Source: Erodium maritimum (lineage: Eukaryota > Streptophyta > Magnoliopsida > Geraniales > Geraniaceae). From it: a stretch of 64,000 nucleotides of DNA. Shown here piece after piece: positions 8,301 through 19,724 of this stretch. The stretch lies in NCBI GenBank assembly GCA_963921825.1, contig OY997596.1:61330754-61394753 (forward strand), given 5' to 3'. The translations under genes were made by a program, and so were the position numbers. The notes beneath the pieces were generated by a model that saw nothing but the letters and a program-made list of their open reading frames with translations, had not been told where the DNA came from and did no database searches. Numbering within the stretch: the first letter of the stretch is position 1; each line of letters begins with the position of its first letter.

Positions 8301-11218
8301 CGTAAAACCCGATCAGATATACTTGATCAATACATTTACGGTTTACCTTCCTCCAACACATACGTATCTCAACTGCGAAGTGTAAACAGCTTTAGGGCAG
8401 TGTCTCTCTACGTTAATCAGAAGCCCTCTCGTTTGGTCGATAACCCATGGCAAACCGTTTGGAGGAGGCCTTGGGGAAAACAAAACACATCGATAAGTGA
8501 TCAGTGACGGAGTTGAAAAATTTAACGAAGGGATACCAATTTTTTTTTGTAACATTAATTAACGTACAAGATACTCTTTTAAGTCCAAATTTGTTGTCGT
8601 TATCTGAAAATCAGATTTAAAATAATGGACGGAAAAGAGTAACTCGAAAACTTTTAAACTTCAGATAACGAGAGAAAAAAGAGAGTGTAGCGTAGTGATT
8701 TGGAATAAAAAACTGAAGTAATCCAAAATAAATAAATCGGACAACATACAAATGAGGGGTTCCGAGGGTGAGTAGCAACGAAATATTGGAAGTCCCGAAC
8801 TCTTTCATGTAGACACGAGCAAGCCATCCTCCAGCCGAGTGTCCGATCAAGGACAATGTTTCCCCCAAGTAAAAATAGTAGGAATGCTAGAGTTATATTG
8901 TATCGAAAAATGTGAATAAAACACGTTTTATCTTCTCTTTGTAAAGATATCTCTAAATTTAGTTGTGTCTGATTTTCACATAACTACTCTAATAATAAAA
9001 ATCCGTATGGATGGTATCGTAAGCTTCAAAAAAATTCACGTTACTTCAAAATGGAAGGGGAGTTATATGAAAATTGAGCATTGTTCAGGCGAATTTTGAA
9101 AACTCTGGGTACCATCCCGAAAGTTTTATAACTGTATGTAGTTATGTGAAATCCGTGCATAGTTAGATATAATAATTAAATGATATTTTAATTAACAACG
9201 TGCGATGGGAAAAGCAACACGATTAAATTTCGTTGGCGCGTGAATCTATGTGCTAGGGTTTTTATTTGAGACCAAGGCTTGTGAGAGTATCTCCATCGAG
9301 GTAACGCTATAAGGAAGTTGGGAGGACACCGTTATGCTAGGCGTTAGCACCGAGAGGATGCCAATCGACGAGAGAGTGGCATCGGGAGGGCGCTTGAGGG
9401 TAAGCATTTCCTTGTCGAGCGTCAGTGCTCCAACCAACCACAATATGTTACAGGTCATGTCCTTAATGTACTCGATCACCATTTATTTCCCGTCTAACAA
9501 CTTCTCGACGAAACAAATATGTTTCTTTTATACATGACACATTTTCTCTCACTCGACATCAATTATTCGACTAATTTACATCACCACATAGTTTGATTCA
9601 GTCGTCCGAAATTTTGAAACGAAACTTTAACAAACGGGACCACGAGTCATGACATACCATTTGAAAGTTCCTTAGCCTGCTGTACAGCTTCGTCCACCCT
9701 CTTCAAATACCTGGTAAAATCAAAATATCATATGATTCCCTTAAAAATAATCAAATATATTATATCGAATTAATTAAATAGGCGTGACGGGTGGTGTAGG
9801 ATTTATGGAATGAGATTTGAAATTGACTGTTTTTAGTTATCCGATATGTTTGTCACTCCATTTTATTTCCTAATCTGATTGTTAAACGACGTGTAAACTA
9901 TGTATCAAACGTTAACAATACCGATCGTTATTTTTAGGAAAACTCTAAGAACAAGCGATCATTTGATTATTGAACTCAAAAACTAACTTTAGATTTGTCA
10001 GACGATCAATTTGATACTGTATGTTTAAGGTAATTAAGCAAACTAATATTTTCCATTAGCAATTACAAAAAAGGTACATTAGGAAAAACTCAAAAAATTA
10101 ACAAGTTCACAGTTAATTTTTTAGTTTAATTAGTAGTCATATGACAGTTAGTTCTTAAAGTTTTTCTTAACGTTTTCTATCATTCCTTACGATTTTTTTT
10201 TAGTTTTGGATAATTATCGTAAGTCTACAGTATCAAATTAATCGACTAACAAATCTATAACTTGTTTTTGAGCAATATATTTTTTGGGGTTAAATATTGA
10301 AACTTACTCTTAAGTATTGGTCACGGACACTATACTACCCAACGTTTCAAAGTGACAAATGTAGTACCTTAAGTATTGGTCACGCGATTTTGTTACTAAA
10401 AATGGACGAAATATTTCATTCTGTTAGTCCTATGACCTCAAGTGTCATATAATAGACGGTAGAATGACGTTTTCCCTTAATTATTTGGTCATTATACATT
10501 TTATAAGGAACATTATCATTGTACTCTCGTTATTGTTCCTTATAAAATGTATAGAGGTCAAATACTTAAGGAGGAAAATGTCATTTTACCATCAATTATA
10601 TGATACTTGAGGTCATATGACTAACATAATGAAATATTCCGCGCATTTTTACGAACAAAATCGCGTGACCAATACTTAAGATACTGCATTTGTCACTTTG
10701 AAACGTTGGGTAGTGTAGTGTTCGTGACCAATACTTAAGAATAAATTGCGATATTTAACCCTATTTTTTTAAACTTTAATAATTAGTTTTCGGTATTATC
10801 CTTTATTTCTATAGAATATAGAGTTCATAACGTTGTTGCCACGTACGATTATCGTACCAAAGGACGTGCTGGGGACGAAGAGTGCCGCGCCAGTAAGGCT
10901 CCGCCAGACCGGCGGCGTTTCTCAGCCAATCGATTCTCGACACGTTGGCAACGACCGAGGGCACGCCGTGCTCCTTCAATAAGATCCGCTGCAACTTCAG
11001 GTAGTCGCCGGAATTGTTCGCCATTCCCTGCAAAAACAACCGAGCTCAAAAATTAGGGTTTGGAGATGAAAATAAGAACCGGCGACAACAGGACGACGAA
11101 CCGGGAGGATGATGGCAGGACGGTAATTTTGGGAAGGTGGCGGTGATGACGTGGAGGCGCAGAGCCAGCTGGTTGGTTTGGGTTTGAGTGTAAGTGATGA
11201 AGCTAAAGCCATAGCCAT
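5340..11218 (-). CDS. Alpha/beta hydrolase (lipase/PGAP1-like), probably plastid-targeted
   Basis: Seven exons: 11218-11102, 11027-10858, 9710-9658, 8864-8750, 8469-8347, 6915-6744, 5525-5340. Together they give 936 nt, 311 residues, in frame throughout. The nucleophile elbow GHSAGGW (exon 4) gives the catalytic Ser. WGDGVVPE and GVCHSPVGSDDDLRPWYG (last exon) supply likely Asp and His. The first 30 residues are rich in Ser, Thr and Pro with few acidic residues, like a chloroplast transit peptide. The family is a plant hydrolase group related to GPI-inositol-deacylase/lipases; the substrate is unknown. The start is the first ATG (11218) after an in-frame GTG. Six acceptors and all donors are canonical, but exon 4 lacks an AG (sequence ...TTTTTACTTGG before GGAAACATTG), so splicing there is doubtful. 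Introns 5 and 2 hold fold-back elements. The last exon has a partial copy downstream. Confidence 0.85.
6237..6656. mobile_element. Fold-back MITE, family 1, copy A
   Basis: The 420-bp element starts GGGATAATTTCATCTCAGTA and its other end read inward is GGGTAATTCTACCTTAGTA. The two arms are about 190 bp each and diverged. Internal phrases such as CTTTCATTAATTC recur in both arms. It lies in the intron between exons 6 and 7 of the hydrolase gene. Non-coding. Confidence 0.75.
7171..7535. mobile_element. Fold-back MITE, family 1, copy B
   Basis: Same internal sequence as copy A (CACCGTTAACTTTACC, GTGAAGAGTATTATGA) and the same inverted arms (AGGATAATTCCACTTC...; right arm more decayed). It lies in the intron between exons 5 and 6 of the hydrolase gene, so two copies of one family sit in adjacent introns. 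Confidence 0.7.
10287..10762. mobile_element. Fold-back MITE, family 2, nearly full-length arms
   Basis: The ends GGGTTAAATATTGAAACTTA and, read inward from the right, GGGTTAAATATCGCAATTTA open two arms of about 230 bp that pair almost along their whole length (TTAAGTATTGGTCACG, ACTACCCAACGTTTCAAAGT, TGACCTCAAGT). It lies in intron 2 of the hydrolase gene. A second copy is at 61065 and a decayed relative near 18660. Confidence 0.8.
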
Positions 11219-11373
11219 GGCCACGACCTGTTGTGGAGTCGGGTCGGGTCAGTGTGGGTCGGGTCAGCTCACGTTCGAACTAAGCTCTCTGCTGGATCTG
11301 AGTATCTGATGGTTTGTCATCAACAGCAACAGCTAATATATAGAGAGAGAGGATAGAAAGAAGATTAATAAAT

Positions 11374-12275
11374 GGGATAATTGCAAAAACAGTGACTTTT
11401 AAGCAATGTTGTAAAAATTTCCGTTTGGAGGCGTCTAGTTCCCGCCTAGGGGCTGAAATGGACTCTGCCGATCCGACTTATCATTCTAGGGCGTTCCAGG
11501 CCGTTTGGACGGAATATGACCGATTAATCCACCGCCTGGCCGATTACTTGAGCGGGTCGGTTAGGCGTCGGGTAGGATTTGTAGTTAAAAAACAATTTCC
11601 AACATTCTACAAACCAAGTGAAATCATAAAATTATGATAGTTGATAGTCATACTTATTGATATTATTTTAAGAATTGTATGATAATTTTTATTTGGTAAA
11701 ATATTTATGTTTTTTTAAAATATATTTAATCTTCGATATTATTAATATTTTTTATATATAATAAAAATAACATAATAATAATAATCCGATTAATCCCCGC
11801 CTAGCGCTTAGGTCCCCTTCCCATCCGACTAGCGCCTAACGTTTTTTACAAACTTGCGTTTTAAGTACATTTTTATTTTTCGTATTCATATATTTTTCTT
11901 AATTTGCACTATCAATTAAAAGTTATGTTTTCCGTTTAAAATAGATCGCTTATCCTTACGCTAAAATAGATATTTTGCAAAAACAAATGTCCCTCATATA
12001 TTATGTTTTTGCAAAAAATGTACCTCAAGTATTATATGTTTGTAAAAAAAACATCCCTAAGCTCAAGTATGAAAATTTAACATGTGATCGAGGGTTTAAA
12101 TAATAAAAAATCTATAATAGGAGGGTAAATAGGTTATTTTCTTTATATTTTAACTTTGCAATGGATGGTATAAATCTAAAAAAAAATGTAGGAGTCAAAT
12201 TTGTTAGGATTTTTTTATTTAAATACACAAATGATAAAAATCGTATACTTGAAGGTCAGTTTTTACGATTATCCC
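11374..12275. mobile_element. GGGATAATTG-type element carrying a nested GC-rich element
   Basis: Outer ends are GGGATAATTGCAAAAACAGT at 11374 and, inward from 12275, GGGATAATCGTAAAAACTGA. Inside, about 11410-11850 is a different sequence rich in GCCTAGGCG-like phrases (CCCGCCTAGG, CGCCTGGCCG, CCCGCCTAGCGC), a repeat type common in plant genomes, with TTTTTACAA-like sequence at its borders. It starts about 150 bp upstream of the hydrolase ATG, so it is in or next to that promoter. No coding capacity. Confidence 0.6.
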
Positions 12276-12279
12276 TTAA

Positions 12280-13100
12280 TAAAGAAATATAAATCATGTT
12301 CTGCCGATTTCTTTTGGTAGTATTAACCACTACACGTCCTTTGTTGGTACAAATTAGAGATAACCCCAGAAAATAACGGGTTTTTTTAGTTTGTTAGTTC
12401 AAATTTTATTAAATTATTATGCTTCTTCAAAACTGTCTATAGCTACCATCATTGTACCTCATAATTATTTGAACAGAGGGTTAATTACTTTTTGTACCCA
12501 TTTTTTATTATAACATATATTTTGTACCCATGCCTTTTGTAACGTTCAATAACAGTCCCTCCGCTGTAGTAATTGTCATTTAGTACTCTTTTATAAATTG
12601 GTCATATATCATTTAATACCGCTTATGTATTGATAACAAAACATTTAATACTCCTTACGAATCAATCACAAATCATTAAAATAGCATAAATTAATTTGAT
12701 CAAAATTTTATTCAAAACGTTACTAATATATCAGGGCACTTAAAAATATTACCAATAGAAAAAACATATTAGAGGTGATTAAGCCATGCTCGTTAAAATA
12801 ACTCTTCTTTTTTATTGTTAATAAAGTATTTCAACTTTCTTTCACATAAATTGAACTCCATAGTCCATTCCACTCATTTACACACATTTAGCTTCGCAAG
12901 CCCTAATAAAACACACCATTTATGGACTGAGCAACTAAATGATTATCTTTTTTTGTACACTTCTACAATACATGCACTATCAGCTCACGTTTCTTATCTG
13001 CCCTCATTCAAGCTTAGAAACCGACCTGCTTGTCTTAAAGTATGAAACACTTATTGGCACGTGTAGGGTTTGTACATTGACTTGACATCATTTGTATATA
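12280..13100. other. Intergenic, no gene seen
   Basis: AT-rich spacer with decayed repeat phrases (TTTTTGTACCCA twice near 12490 and 12520). Nothing else supported. Confidence 0.5.
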
Positions 13101-13139
13101 TATATGTACAAGTTATCTTTGCATCAATTTGGAAAAAGA

Positions 13140-14128
13140 GAAAAAGGAATCGACTTCCTCTTGCTTAAGGTACGTGTAGCTCTTTTTCGTGTATCTACGA
13201 TTCAACGGTGTTGTATAGGAAAGAAGACGTATCGACGACGGATCGCGACCCTCTATTATGGTGGTGTTCTCTTATGGGTGTCCACAATCTGGCGTTGTTG
13301 TATCGGAAGGATGTTGTATCAGCGAAGATCAGTGGTTCCCTATTGCGGTGATGCTTGCATTCTCCGTGTTAGCCTCCCACGTCTTGAATGGGACACGATC
13401 GACGATATAGTTGGGAAAAATCAGAAGAATCAGGCGAGAAGACGTGAACGGTGGTGCCTCTCTCGGTGTCTGGTACAGTGATCGCTCTCCCCTCCCCGGT
13501 GAGTTGATTTCTCCTTTGTGTCAGACTAGAAGTCTTTTCCTCTCTAGATCATGTTGGTGGACGGAGCTACACGATGTGCTAGGTGTGGCGTCGTTGTGGT
13601 GTCTTGACGGTAGGCTTTGTTGGAGGTATTTCTGTTTTGCGCTTTAGGAGTCAACTGCTTTATCGGGGGTTCTCGGTTTCTTTGGATGCCGGTGTAGGTG
13701 ATGTTGTTTGGCAGTTGCTTGGGGTTTGGTTTTGCAGGTTTGTCGTCTTTCTTTTCTGTTGTGTTATTTTTTGCTTTTTGTTGGAGCTTCAAGTTAGAAA
13801 AATTTGGGTTTTAGACCCTTTTGTGTTGGTTTTGTCCTCTTCGTGATTATTACTTGTTATTGTGTTAGCTTGTTGTTTGAAGGTAGGGTTATCTTAGTCT
13901 TCTAGTTTACGTGTTGGGATATTATCGGGTTTAATGGTTATAAAATCAGGGTTCTAGACATGTATATACTTGGTTGAGATTGTATTAAGGGCTCTTGCAC
14001 CTGTTTGTTTTGGTTGAGGTGCTACGTTTGACATGCTCGTGTCTTGTAATTTAAGGTTTAATCCTTATCATCATTCTTCATATCGAAGGAGTGGATTTTA
14101 TTATAAAACTTTGACTATCAGAAAAATA
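13140..14128 (+). mobile_element. LINE-like 3' remnant
   Basis: The region is T- and G-rich on the plus strand (TTGTTTTGGTT, TTGTCCTCTTCG) and ends GGATTTTATTATAAAACTTT followed by an A-rich tail near 14128. This is the usual look of plant L1-type 3' UTRs (compare 42230-42617). About 13190-13360 holds two diverged tandem units of roughly 95 bp. No reverse transcriptase motif is present. The class rests on base composition and tail only. Confidence 0.4.
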
Positions 14129-14549
14129 AAGAATAAACAGAAGAAAATAAAACAATTATTGATTGTTGATAACGCAAACAATGTCTCCTAAAAACCATAT
14201 AAAATAGGGTAACGACATTTTTGTGCTGTGGACAAAGGTGAAAGTGATAAGTCCATACTGTGGCGACCTTTATGTTCAAGTCCTGTCAGAAAACGACCTT
14301 TAATTTCCAAAAACTGACGAAATTTGTTAAAGGTGACACTGACATTCACAAAAAAAACATGTATTTTTTGAAAATAACTAAGTCAGGACTTGAAAATGAA
14401 AAAAAAAATCACTGGAATGACACGTCTACAAAGGTGATTACAATACATACGTGCTGAAAAAAGTACTTTACAAAATGGAAATGAGTTTACCCTATAAAAT
14501 ACTCAATAACCACATGAACAAAAGGGAGGGAGCATATCCTTTTTATTCA

Positions 14550-14755
14550 TTTCCGACATTTCTTCAATAAGAATATAGCTCATAAATAAATATAATAAAA
14601 TAATCACTCGTTTATTCCACAAATAATTCATATTCTTCAATTCTTAGTGCTGTAAATAGAAATGGTGAAAAAGACATGGTATATATTCTACAAATAATTC
14701 ACATTCGTCTATTTTTAGTGCTGCAAATCGTAATGGTGAAAAAGACATGGGGATA
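14550..14755. repeat. Left copy of a dispersed duplication
   Basis: It contains two tandem units with GTGCTGTAAAT and AATGGTGAAAAAGACATG (about 14645-14680 and 14717-14751), preceded by ATTTCTTCAATAAGAATATAGCTCATAAATAA. The right copy is at about 15625-15752. Confidence 0.7.
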
Positions 14756-14779
14756 TTATTTGTGGCACCCCACACAAAC

Positions 14780-15450
14780 TTTTTTTATTAATGAAAATAA
14801 CGAATTGATATATTAAACGAGAGTAAAAACAACAATTTCAGCCTAAAGTAGGTACCGTAACAGAGTAGCAACTAAAATAAATAACCAAATAAAAATCCTA
14901 ACATCATGGGGCTGAAGTGGAAAACAAATAAAAACTCTAGAAACCGACATACTCAATCAAGATGTTCAGCAACTAACGTTGCGGTAGTGTCCGAAGACAC
15001 TGATACAACAGAGCCAAACTAAGATTTAGGGTAGAGTCGACCCATCGTCGGAGAGGTGCGATGGTGGACTATGAACTCTCCCGATGTACCAACGTACCTT
15101 GTCCTCCCTGGATTAATAAAATAGGGATCCCCTATAACGCGAGAGTGTTGGCCTCCATGATGGTAGGAGAGTATCGTGCCAGAAATTGGTGGAACCACTG
15201 CCACCTTACGTCCACTAGGGCGGTGTTGCTGGCCGACACCTCAGTAGACCACGAGCTCCTCATCGATCGAGGCAATGGTGCTTATAGCTCCCCACTGTTG
15301 AACAAGACGTCCCCTCAAAACACGTAAAGTGCTCGAGTTCGGATCGTAAGTTTCCCACCAGACACTTGTGACCCGTCGGGAGGGAAGTCGTAGCATTACG
15401 ACCCCCCTGATCCGTGGGCTCAGCCCCCCTGATTCGATTAGATTAGTGAA
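14780..15450 (-). mobile_element. LINE-like remnant, minus strand
   Basis: Read on the minus strand the segment ends in a T-rich 3' UTR with TTCGTTATTTTCATTAATAA and an A tail (plus strand 14780-14800), typical of plant LINE ends. The upstream part (15000-15440) is GC-richer, with no domain I can identify. It lies between the two copies of the 14550/15625 duplication. Confidence 0.4.
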
Positions 15451-15624
15451 ATGAAAAAAATCGATTAAGGTAGTATAATTTGATAATCGATATTTTAATT
15501 ATGTTACAAAAATCGTTAATATTCGGTTGAATAATCGAACGCCCCCACACAATTATTATCTTTTCCGAAAAGTGCACATATTATTTTATCATTTATTTAT
15601 TTTTTGAGGAAATATTATATTATC

Positions 15625-15752
15625 ATTTATGATATTTCTTGAATGACAATTTTGCTCATAAATAATAATAAAAAGAATCGCACGTTTAATCCAAAAATAG
15701 TTCATATTCGTCAACTTTTAGTGCTGTAAATTGTAATGGTGAAAAAGACATG
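15625..15752. repeat. Right copy of the dispersed duplication
   Basis: It shares GATATTTCTTGAATGACAAT / TTGCTCATAAATAA and TTTTAGTGCTGTAAAT...AATGGTGAAAAAGACATG with the left copy. It sits just upstream of the glycine-rich gene promoter. Confidence 0.7.
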
Positions 15753-15862
15753 ATATTTATTCTTACACAGAATCATAATAATAATAATAATATATAAAGT
15801 AGCATTTTTGCGTCCATTTAACGCCTCTTTATTTTAATTTTGAAATATTCGAACGTATTTAT

Positions 15863-15878
15863 TTATATATATATATAG
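15863..15878 (+). promoter_or_regulatory. Probable TATA region of glycine-rich gene
   Basis: A TATATATATA run at 15863-15878 precedes the inferred leader exon (about 15890-15931). A 5' UTR intron with donor G|GTAAGTACC at 15932 and acceptor TTTAACAG ending at 16265 joins it to the coding exon. Inferred. Confidence 0.45.
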
Positions 15879-16290
15879 GTACGATAATGGAGGGAAATTT
15901 GAAGAAACAAGGAAGCTCATATTTTTAATCGGTAAGTACCATTTCTAGTCCTTCTCTCGGTTCTTCGATTTTGTCTTAATTGTTTCAAAAATACAATTAT
16001 TATTTTGTAATATAATTTTTGTGTGTTCTTCTTTTGGATTCAATTAGTTTCTTAGTACGATTCTTAAATGTTTCCTTGTTCGAGTTGGTTTAGTTTAGTT
16101 GTATTTGACCGCTATTAAATATATCGAGTTGGATTATATCAATTTTTTTTATTAATTTGATGTCTTTTAAGTAATACTTTATTTTTACAATTTTTAGATA
16201 TGAGAGAACAATGGCTATGATATCATTAATTCTCATCATCGTTTTTCTAACATGTTTTTTAACAGGTTTATCCTTGATCAAAGAAGAGAA

Positions 16291-17575
16291 ATGACAGATA
16301 GAGGGTTGTTTTCACAATTTGGGGGCGGATATGGTTCCGGAGGGCACTCCAACCATGGATATCCTTCTCAAGGTTACCCCGCTGCCGGGTATCCCTCCAT
16401 CGGTGGATACCCAACTGCGGGATATGCTCCCTCTGGAGGGTATGCACATGGTGTTTATCCTCCCACGGGAGGACACATGTCATCTGGGTATCCCCATCAC
16501 TCCGGTACAATTCATATTTTCATTTTATTCGTAACCGTACATTTCTACTCATCGCAATAATTAGAAAATATAGCTTGTAACTTCTTTTTATGATCACTCG
16601 CAAAAATATTTTGAGGTATTTGTTTTTGACAATGGGTAACCTTCTTCTTTGATAATTTTAAAAAATTGTGTTGCACTTCGTATGATTTCTTTCTTTCAAA
16701 ATAGTTGTATTTTACATTTGTAAATTTAGTTTAAAATATAATAATTAAAGGAAAAATAATCCAAATTTTCGTATCTATGAAAAAAATTAAGGAGCTGGTG
16801 TAAAGGTTTGGATTTTTCGTTCTCTAATTATTTATTTAAATATAAATTAATAGAATAAAATCATCATTTTTGTACAAACTACAACAAAGAGACCCGTTTG
16901 AGATGCTTATTTTTTATATGTATAAAAAGTGATAATATTGACTCTTAGTCTAGTCGGAAATGTAATTTATAATTTCTAACCATCCTCAATCTGTTGTCAC
17001 AGATCCTAACACAAAAGGTGTTTTTTTTAATACAAAATTTGTACAAATAATTATGAAAATACGGGTTAGGATCTATGACAAAATACCATCTTGTAGGTTA
17101 CTTTTTGTACAAAAAAACATATTTGTGTTAGGATCTGTGACAAAAGGTTTATTTAAGACTATTAAAAAATCCTATGGAAGTTCATATAAGACTAGGAAAT
17201 AACGATATCCTTTATAAAAACAGAACTACAAGTTACAAAAAACTAAATATTTTGTAATATACGTATCTTTTGCAATTATTTATTTATTTTGAAACGAGAA
17301 TTACCCAATTCAAATTTATGTATACAAACCCTTTTCAATTTAACTAGTGGATTAAATTTGCAGGAGGCCATGGACACAACATGGGAGGAATGGTGGCCGG
17401 AGGAGTAGCCGGCGGCTACGGAGGTCAGCATGTAGCTCATGGCCACGGTGGTTATGGCCACTCCGGTCATGGAGGCCACCACGGATACGGCCAAGGAAAG
17501 TTCAACAACGGCAAGTTCGGGAACCGTTATGGAAACGGCATGCAAGGCCAATTCGGGTACAAGAAATGGAAGTGA
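16291..17575 (+). CDS. Glycine-rich protein with GYP/GGYP repeats (GRP A3-like)
   Basis: Two coding exons, 16291-16504 and 17364-17575, give 426 nt and 141 residues. Exon 1 encodes repeated GYP, GGYP and GYAP units, about eight Tyr-Pro or Tyr-Ala steps in residues 25-70. Exon 2 encodes a Gly-His-rich tail (GGHGHNMGG, HGGYGHSGHGGHHGYG), then a basic end GKFNNGKFGNRYGN...GYKKWK. This is the architecture of the plant glycine-rich protein A3-like family, which has a Pro/Tyr N-terminal part and a GH-rich part ending in basic aromatic residues. No signal peptide or membrane segment is seen, and the molecular role of the family is poorly known. The ATG is the first one after a 5' UTR intron acceptor (16265). 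Donor G|GTACAA and acceptor TTTGCAG are canonical. The 859-bp intron has inverted AGGATCTGTGACA-like phrases (about 17000-17150). Confidence 0.85.
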
Positions 17576-17943
17576 TTCGTGTAACCGTCAACGATTCCTC
17601 GAAGACATAACTACTCGTGAAGGCTATTATCGTCCGATAATAATAGTATTAATAAGTTGGGCTTCTGTTGTTCTTTCGGTCGTTTACTCGTATGTTTGAA
17701 TTGTTCGGTTTTTCGTGCTTTGTGTGTTACCGATCTGACATCTATATGTATAAGCCCTGGTTTCACTACTTTGTGTTTGGAGTTTGATTCCCTTTTAGTT
17801 TTCGTATTTTCTTTTGATAATTTTCAATCATTTATCGTTTTCACTTCTTTAGGAAAATTGTAAATAACGATGGATCTTCATTTTGATAAATCATTAACTT
17901 AAACTAGGTAATAGATGAAAAAGTTACGAGTTATTCCTGTTTC

Positions 17944-18460
17944 TGTCAAAGCTCAATCCAACCCAAAAACTTGAATTGATGGATAAAGACATCAAGATGT
18001 TGGACTCACACTTTTTGTATATGACTCACACTTCAACACTCCTCCCCGTGTATAGGACTGGACATCTACACGTGGACCATAACAAGACTAGACATCTGCA
18101 TATGTGCCGAAGACCACAGAGTGGAGATGAAAAACAGGACGTGAGCCGAACCAACTCTGATACCATGTCAAAGCTCAATGAGCTTTTGGGTTGGATTGGG
18201 CTTTGACATGGTACCAGAGCTGGTTCGGCCCACTGTTCGTTTGTCACCTTCACCATGTGGTCTCCGGTCCACATGGAGATGTCAAGTCCTGTTATGGCCC
18301 ACATGTAGATGTTCAGTACTACACGTGAGGGGAAGTGCTGAAGTATGAACCCACGTCGATTAAATATAAGAATAAAGAGCTATGTATAAAGGTTAGAGTC
18401 ACATCCAACTAACAAAGTTGACTTTTTAGTTATGAAAGCCCAACCCGACGTAAATGGTCC
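17944..18460. mobile_element. Inverted pair of TRIM-type LTR fossils
   Basis: Two very small LTR-type elements point away from a shared centre. Left, on the minus strand: primer-binding site TGGTATCAGAGT at 18165-18154, a short internal part, a purine tract, then a 95-bp LTR from 18038 to 17944 (TGTTGAAG...TTTGACA). Right, on the plus strand: a short LTR end ...GGGCTTTGACA ending 18208, primer-binding site TGGTACCAGAGC 18209-18220, internal part, purine tract about 18325-18335, and a second LTR starting TGCTGAAGTATG at 18336. The primer-binding sites match initiator-Met tRNA, usual for TRIMs. Neither arm encodes protein. Both are incomplete fossils, moderately diverged, so of intermediate age. 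Confidence 0.7.
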
Positions 18461-18659
18461 AACCTTTACTGCTCAATAATAATATACCGAACTTTTCGAC
18501 TAATAACACCTATGATTATATAATGCGATCTTTTTTTGTAAACTCCTAACATTGTATTGTAACTAAAAAGTATGAAGAATGAGAATTATCGACTAAAAAT
18601 TTGACATATCATAACACATCACTCTCAAAATACTTGTATTATACATTTTTATAAGAAAT

Positions 18660-18895
18660 AAAGGAAAAAACTTACATTAAAATATTGGTCACGAACAACT
18701 ACCTTAAAGTATTGGTTATTGTTGAAAAATGTAAATGGTGTGTGACTAATTTATTAAAGACATGTGATCAATTCTTAAAACATGTAAAAGATTTGTGACA
18801 AAAACAAAAAGTCTTTTATTTAGTATTTTCAAGCTTTAGATAGCTTATTGTCCGTGACCAATACAACTAGAATTATACATTTAACATTTTTTTTC
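18660..18895. mobile_element. Decayed relative of fold-back family 2
   Basis: AAATATTGGTCACGAACA at the left and GTCCGTGACCAATAC at the right keep the family 2 arm motif in inverted orientation. The middle is degraded. Confidence 0.45.
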
Positions 18896-19336
18896 CACAA
18901 ATTGGATGTCACGTGTTTTATGTAGCCATTTACAACACACATGCCTTTCAATTCCCCATATACGAATTTCTTAATGGGCCCATTATTCGTCATAACACAG
19001 GCCCAGTTGGATACCCAATTTGACTCGTAAAATAAGCTCGGTACAAACCCGACTTAAGCCCAAGACATGGCACAATCACATGGCCAATACAAGAATATTT
19101 TTCTACCTCCATCTTAAATTATCAATAACTCTTAGGGGTGAGCATCGATCGGTTTGAACGCGTTTTTAGTATTCATATATTTGAAATTTAGATCGAAGGT
19201 AGCGAGTGAACATTCGATTAATTTTTCAATAACGAGACCGATTAACCGACCGTATAAACCCTACTACAAATAGGAATTGCAAACTATCTATTAGATACTT
19301 TTCCTCGTATCATTAAACCCCAAATTCTGAAGGCTT

Positions 19337-19600
19337 ATTGTCAAGGAAGCTTTAATTTGGGTGAGGCAAAGTGATTGAGCAGTTGGGATTGTTGAATCTG
19401 ATTGTCTTGGGGTAGTCCTAACCACTAATATTTCGATGAGTTTATTTTCTCCTTTAAGAGGAATTATCGAGGATTGCAAGGTTATCCTCAGTCAGGATTC
19501 TGGAGTGAAGGTTCAACATGTTCGTAGAGAAGTTAATCGTATTGCTCGTGTATTGTCTCGTGATGCTTTTATTTGGTCTCATATTGTTATCCATTTGAAT
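19337..19600 (+). pseudogene. RNase H-like (RVT_3) fragment, LINE-derived or captured
   Basis: The frame reads IVKEALIWVRQSD, stop, AVGIVESDCLGVVL, then GIIEDCKVILS, VQHVRREVNRIARVLSRDA. The VESDC motif with a following H-VRREVN-IA-LSR is the signature of the plant RNase H-like domain (PF13456) found at the end of LINE ORF2 and in related gene fragments. One internal TGA is present and the N-terminal catalytic part is missing. No reverse transcriptase lies upstream. Confidence 0.65.
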
Positions 19601-19724
19601 CGGTTTCCAGACCCTAACTTCTGGTTTCTGATTCTGAGTAATGAAATTATATTTACTCTTAAAAAAACCCTAAAATCTTTGAATTTAAAATAGCTTAGGA
19701 CTAGAACAAATGAACCAAGAGAAC

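Noticed and set aside
13092-13846. Overlapping plus-strand frames as a gene
   Set aside because: They show internal repeats and LINE 3' UTR-like composition and no recognisable domain.
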